Shown here: positions 15,648 through 17,944 of the stretch, piece by piece
How the letters are laid out: each line of letters starts with the position of its first letter
How positions within the stretch are numbered: position 1 is the stretch's first letter
Source: LH-M37 sp032251315
GTDB lineage: Bacteria > Pseudomonadota > Gammaproteobacteria > SZUA-229
Reading direction: 5' to 3'
Length of the DNA stretch: 17,944 nucleotides
NCBI GenBank assembly: GCA_032251315.1
Contig: JAVVEE010000053.1
Location: 1-17,944 of the forward strand
Translations under genes and position numbers: made by a program
The notes under the pieces: generated by a model
Databases searched by the model: none
Told to the model about the DNA's origin: nothing
What the model saw: the letters and a program-made list of their open reading frames with translations, nothing else

Positions 15648-16340
15648 CTACAGTTGTAACAACTCTTCAGTATAGGCGAACTGTCTGAGGTCTTTGATGC
15701 GCTGTGGGTATAAAATGCCATCGAGGTGATCGCATTCATGCTGGACAACGCGGGCATGAAAATCAGAAGCTTCAATTTCGATTGGCTGGCCGAGTGCATT
15801 GAAGCCTGAATATTTGATGTGCTGGTAACGCGGCACCAGGCCGCGCAGACCGGGCAGGCTCAGGCAGCCTTCCCATGNNNNNNNNNNNNNNNNNNNNNNN
15901 NNNNNNNNNNNNNNNNNNNNNNNNNNNNNNNNNNNNNNNNNNNNNNNNNNNNNNNNNNNNNNNNNNNNNNNNNNNTTGAAGCCTGAATATTTGATGTGCT
16001 GGTAACGCGGCACCAGGCCGCGCAGACCGGGCAGGCTCAGGCAGCCTTCCCAGGCATCTGCCATGGTTTCTTCCAGCGTTGTAATCACCGGGTTAATCAA
16101 TATAGTTTCGGGCACGGCAGGAGCTTTCGGGTAGCGCGGGTTTTGATCCACGCCGAATATAACCAGACGCAGGCTCACGCCAATCTGTGGTGCTGCAAGA
16201 CCGGCACCGTCTTCGGCCTGCATGGTGTCGCGCATGTCTTCAATTAACCCGAGTAGTTCAGGGGTATTAAATTCAGTGACCTCTTCAGCGCGTTGCAGCA
16301 ACAGGGGATTTCCCATACGTAATACAGGTCTTATCGCCAT
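15648..16340 (-). CDS. def: Peptide deformylase, interrupted by an assembly gap
   Basis: Peptide deformylase removes the formyl group from the N-terminal methionine of new proteins. The three catalytic motifs are present: GAGLAAPQIGV, EGCLSLPG (whose cysteine binds the metal) and QHECDH (HExxDH). The start MAIRPVLRMGNPLLLQRAEEV is typical, and AGGAG lies five bases before the ATG. A run of 98 unknown bases (15878-15975) interrupts the gene, and the 79 bases on its left are repeated on its right. As a result motif 2 appears twice. Removing 177 bases (79 plus 98, exactly 59 codons) restores a 171-residue protein, the normal length. The frame in this sequence is therefore an artefact of joining, not a larger enzyme. 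It diverges from the antitoxin-like gene. Confidence 0.93.
   Translation of the reverse strand: MAIRPVLRMGNPLLLQRAEEVTEFNTPELLGLIEDMRDTMQAEDGAGLAAPQIGVSLRLVIFGVDQNPRYPKAPAVPETILINPVITTLEETMADAWEGCLSLPGLRGLVPRYQHIKYSGFXXXXXXXXXXXXXXXXXXXXXXXXXXXXXXXXXXWEGCLSLPGLRGLVPRYQHIKYSGFNALGQPIEIEASDFHARVVQHECDHLDGILYPQRIKDLRQFAYTEELLQL
15799..16054. repeat. Assembly duplication flanking the N gap
   Basis: Bases 15799-15877 recur at 15976-16054, identical except one base (15876 T against 16053 G) near the left contig end. The copies are in direct orientation with only the N run between them. This is what two overlapping contigs that were scaffolded without being merged look like. Confidence 0.92.
15878..15975. 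other. Assembly gap (98 N)
   Basis: This run of 98 unknown bases lies inside def. The flanking duplication implies that the true distance is negative (the contigs overlap), so there is probably no missing sequence here. Confidence 0.97.
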
Positions 16341-16417
16341 CTCGTCTCCTAATTTAGACTCATGCTAAAATTTAATGATACAATATTTTGCCACGAGAAA
16401 TCAGTTCAGGTGTACAC

Positions 16418-16822
16418 ATGAAAGCATTAACAGAATCACAACGTATGGCGGCAACGCTCAAGATAATGGACGCCGTCGATGAATGGGGTTTAACCGGGGA
16501 GCAGATTATTGCCGTGCTGGACTTGCCCGAAGGTCAGCGCACCCGGCATTTGCAGAAGTTTCGTGATGACATGCCTTTTCCCGATGTCGAGTCGACAAAT
16601 GCGCGCATGGCCTGCTTGCTTGGGATTGTGGATGCGCTACGCACCTCCTATCCCCGAAATTTAAAAATGGGCGCACGCTGGATGAATATGCCACACCGTC
16701 GTTTTCAAAAACGCACACCAGTGAGAACCATGCTGGAAGACGGCGAGACCGGAATTATTGCCGTGCTCTCCGAACTGGATTGCGCATACGCCTGGGAATT
16801 AAGCGGCTCGACGCGTAACTAA
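16418..16822 (+). CDS. ParS/MbcA/Xre antitoxin-like protein (DUF2384 type), orphan
   Basis: This 134-residue protein resembles the MbcA/ParS/Xre antitoxin family that neutralises RES-domain toxins. The best match is the C-terminal toxin-binding-type segment WMNMPHRRFQKRTPVRTMLEDGETGIIAVLSELD (88-121), where an (N)xxFxxRTPxxxML(E)xG pattern is expected. The N-terminal half is helical (MAATLKIMDAVDEWGLTGEQIIAVLDLP) and may be the DNA-binding part. The frame opens at a TTG at 16388, but the ATG at 16418 has AGG seven bases upstream. No RES toxin gene lies beside it: def is upstream and divergent, and the next gene downstream is convergent. It may therefore be a solitary regulator rather than half of a toxin-antitoxin pair. 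A TACAAT at 16379-16384 could be its -10 box, with no good -35. Confidence 0.6.
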   Translation: MKALTESQRMAATLKIMDAVDEWGLTGEQIIAVLDLPEGQRTRHLQKFRDDMPFPDVESTNARMACLLGIVDALRTSYPRNLKMGARWMNMPHRRFQKRTPVRTMLEDGETGIIAVLSELDCAYAWELSGSTRN

Positions 16823-16872
16823 TCTGGATGGTTAGTGGTGTGTTTTTGTTTGCCGAAAAAAAATCTTCAGCA

Positions 16873-17196
16873 TCAAGACTGATTCAAGATATTGCCAAAA
16901 GTCGTATCGGGCTGAATGTTGACCACGATCGCATCTTCCAGCGGGATTTCATTGGCTTCGATGTGTGTCAGTAACTGTTCAGCAATCTGCTGGATGGTTA
17001 ACATGCCGTGGCGGTTGGGGTCTGACTCTTCCAGCACGTCAATTTCCGTTTTTAGATAATGAATAAATTCATGAAATGAGTCGCGCTGCTGGTCTTGCTT
17101 AAGGGCTTTAAATTCAGGCGTGAATTTCAGATGCAGTTCACGTCCGCCGGTGTCAGTATCAATAACGCTTATGTTGAGGGGGGCTTCAATTAACAT
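16873..17196 (-). CDS. Hypothetical protein downstream of djlA
   Basis: I do not recognise this 107-residue protein. It is acidic, with no signal peptide or membrane helix. The N-terminal half looks beta-rich (APLNISVIDTDTGGRELHLKF), the middle helical (FKALKQDQQRDSFHEFIHYLKTEIDVLEESDPN), and the end again mixed (IPLEDAIVVNIQPDTTFG). The start is firm: GCAGG lies about six bases before the ATG and overlaps the djlA stop region. It is 11 bases downstream of djlA and almost certainly co-transcribed with it, so a role linked to DjlA or the chaperone network is possible but only inferred from position. Confidence 0.75.
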   Translation of the reverse strand: MLIEAPLNISVIDTDTGGRELHLKFTPEFKALKQDQQRDSFHEFIHYLKTEIDVLEESDPNRHGMLTIQQIAEQLLTHIEANEIPLEDAIVVNIQPDTTFGNILNQS

Positions 17197-17207
17197 ACAG
17201 TACCTGC

Positions 17208-17944
17208 CTAATTTCGTTTGGATTTTATAAGGTCGTAAGCTTTATGTATTTCCTGGGTTTTTTCAGTGGCGACTTTGACCATCTCTTCAGGCAAACCTTT
17301 GGCGACCAGTTTGTCAGGATGGTGTTGACTCATTAAACGCCGGTATGCCTTCTTTATCTCGGCATCAGAATCTGATGACTTGACGCCAAGGATAGCATAG
17401 GCATCGTCCAGAGAAGGTGCTTTATGTTGCTGTGAATGCGCCGCCCCGGCTGCAAAACGGAACAGGTGGTCTATCTGCGCGGGGGCGAAACCCAGAAGCT
17501 GGCCAATATGGTGTATCAGCTTTTTTTCCTCTGCATGCAGCGTGCCGTCTGCCATGGCCATGGCAATCTGAATTTCCAGAAACATCTGAATCAGATTGCG
17601 TCGGCGGTGACACTCTTTTCTAAATTGAACAATAATGGCGTCGAGAGGAAATTCCGGTTTTTTGCCTTCTTCAAAGAGTTTTTTTGCCGCCGTCAGCTGG
17701 TCGCTATTAAGCTGCATCTGATTCATGATATTACGGGCAGAGGCAATTTCGTCCGGTGTAACGTTGCCATCGGCCTTGGCAATATGGCCCATCACGGAGA
17801 AGGTCGCTGAGAAAAAAGCGGCCTGCACGCGCTCCTGCGCTCCCGACTCAAATTCACCGCTCTGCCCCAGGCCGCGATCGAAATTACCGCCCAGAACTGC
17901 GCCCAGCATCGCCCCGAGCGGGCCGCCGAACATGAAGCCCAGGG
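17208..17944 (-). CDS. djlA: Co-chaperone DjlA (5' end beyond window)
   Basis: DjlA is an inner-membrane-anchored J-domain protein that stimulates DnaK. The C-terminus carries a J domain (about 174-240 from the first ATG in the window) with the invariant HPD at 205-207 in SQHHPDKLVAKGLPEEM, nearly the same as in the E. coli protein. Before it is a TerB-like helical domain (about 40-150) with FFSATFSVMGHIAKADGNVTPDE and MFLEIQIAMAMADGTLHAEEKKL. The ATG at 17933 is probably not the start: the reading frame stays open to the window edge (LGF before that methionine), and known DjlA proteins have a glycine-rich transmembrane segment beginning further upstream. The gene is followed closely by the small hypothetical gene. 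Confidence 0.92.
   Translation of the reverse strand, partial: LGFMFGGPLGAMLGAVLGGNFDRGLGQSGEFESGAQERVQAAFFSATFSVMGHIAKADGNVTPDEIASARNIMNQMQLNSDQLTAAKKLFEEGKKPEFPLDAIIVQFRKECHRRRNLIQMFLEIQIAMAMADGTLHAEEKKLIHHIGQLLGFAPAQIDHLFRFAAGAAHSQQHKAPSLDDAYAILGVKSSDSDAEIKKAYRRLMSQHHPDKLVAKGLPEEMVKVATEKTQEIHKAYDLIKSKRN

Noticed and set aside
15648..16340. A novel deformylase with duplicated motif 2.
   Set aside because: The duplicate is the contig overlap on either side of an N gap; collapsing it gives a standard enzyme.
16823..16872. A bidirectional terminator between the antitoxin-like gene and the small hypothetical gene.
   Set aside because: There are T and A runs but no stable GC-rich stem in this 50-base gap.

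Overview
The window looks like draft chromosomal sequence from a Gammaproteobacterium. It carries a type IVb (MSHA) pilus assembly operon in the order mshI-(PilN-like)-mshJ-mshK-mshL-mshM-mshN-mshE, a DjlA co-chaperone, a peptide deformylase and a GGDEF/EAL protein. I cannot name the genus. One 98-base run of N splits the deformylase gene and is flanked by a duplicated 79-base stretch, so at least one assembly error is present.

Layout. Positions 1-120 hold no gene I can identify. Positions 121-8430 (all minus strand) are seven tightly coupled msh genes plus a PilN-like gene, transcribed from mshI on the right to mshE on the left. They encode the PilM/N/O/P-like alignment complex (MshI, PilN-like, MshJ, MshK), the outer-membrane secretin (MshL), a GspA/ExeA-like ATPase (MshM), a TPR protein (MshN) and the extension ATPase (MshE) with an N-terminal c-di-GMP-binding module. 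The pilin genes and the platform protein MshG are not in the window. Positions 8431-8884 are 454 bases without a gene, holding a weak candidate promoter for mshI and a perfect 10-bp AT-rich inverted repeat.

Positions 8885-10052 (minus) are a visibly GC-richer arsR-arsM pair with overlapping reading frames; no arsenic efflux or reductase gene adjoins it. Divergent from arsR are a small YdcH-type (DUF465) coiled-coil gene and a zinc-ribbon NUDIX hydrolase. A 160-bp palindromic repeat element separates them from a convergent prolyl-oligopeptidase-family peptidase (11156-13084). Divergent from the peptidase is a large membrane-bound dCache-HAMP-PAS-GGDEF-EAL gene, broken by a deletion plus frameshift near 14500-14510 that removes most of the PAS and GGDEF domains. 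A partial copy of the same repeat family lies between it and the convergent def gene (15648-16340, containing the gap). A ParS/MbcA/Xre-like orphan antitoxin-type gene diverges from def. The right end carries djlA (cut by the window edge) and a small uncharacterised gene downstream of it.

How the genes relate: the msh genes form one machine. MshE's c-di-GMP input and the broken c-di-GMP enzyme at 13.2-15.6 kb belong to the same signalling world, but nothing in the sequence ties them directly. The rest is a mosaic of housekeeping and small accessory units. I do not see a clearly new multi-gene system. The observations most worth following are the palindromic repeat family that sits in convergent intergenic gaps, the unusual cysteine layout of ArsR, the broken signalling gene and the mis-assembled def.
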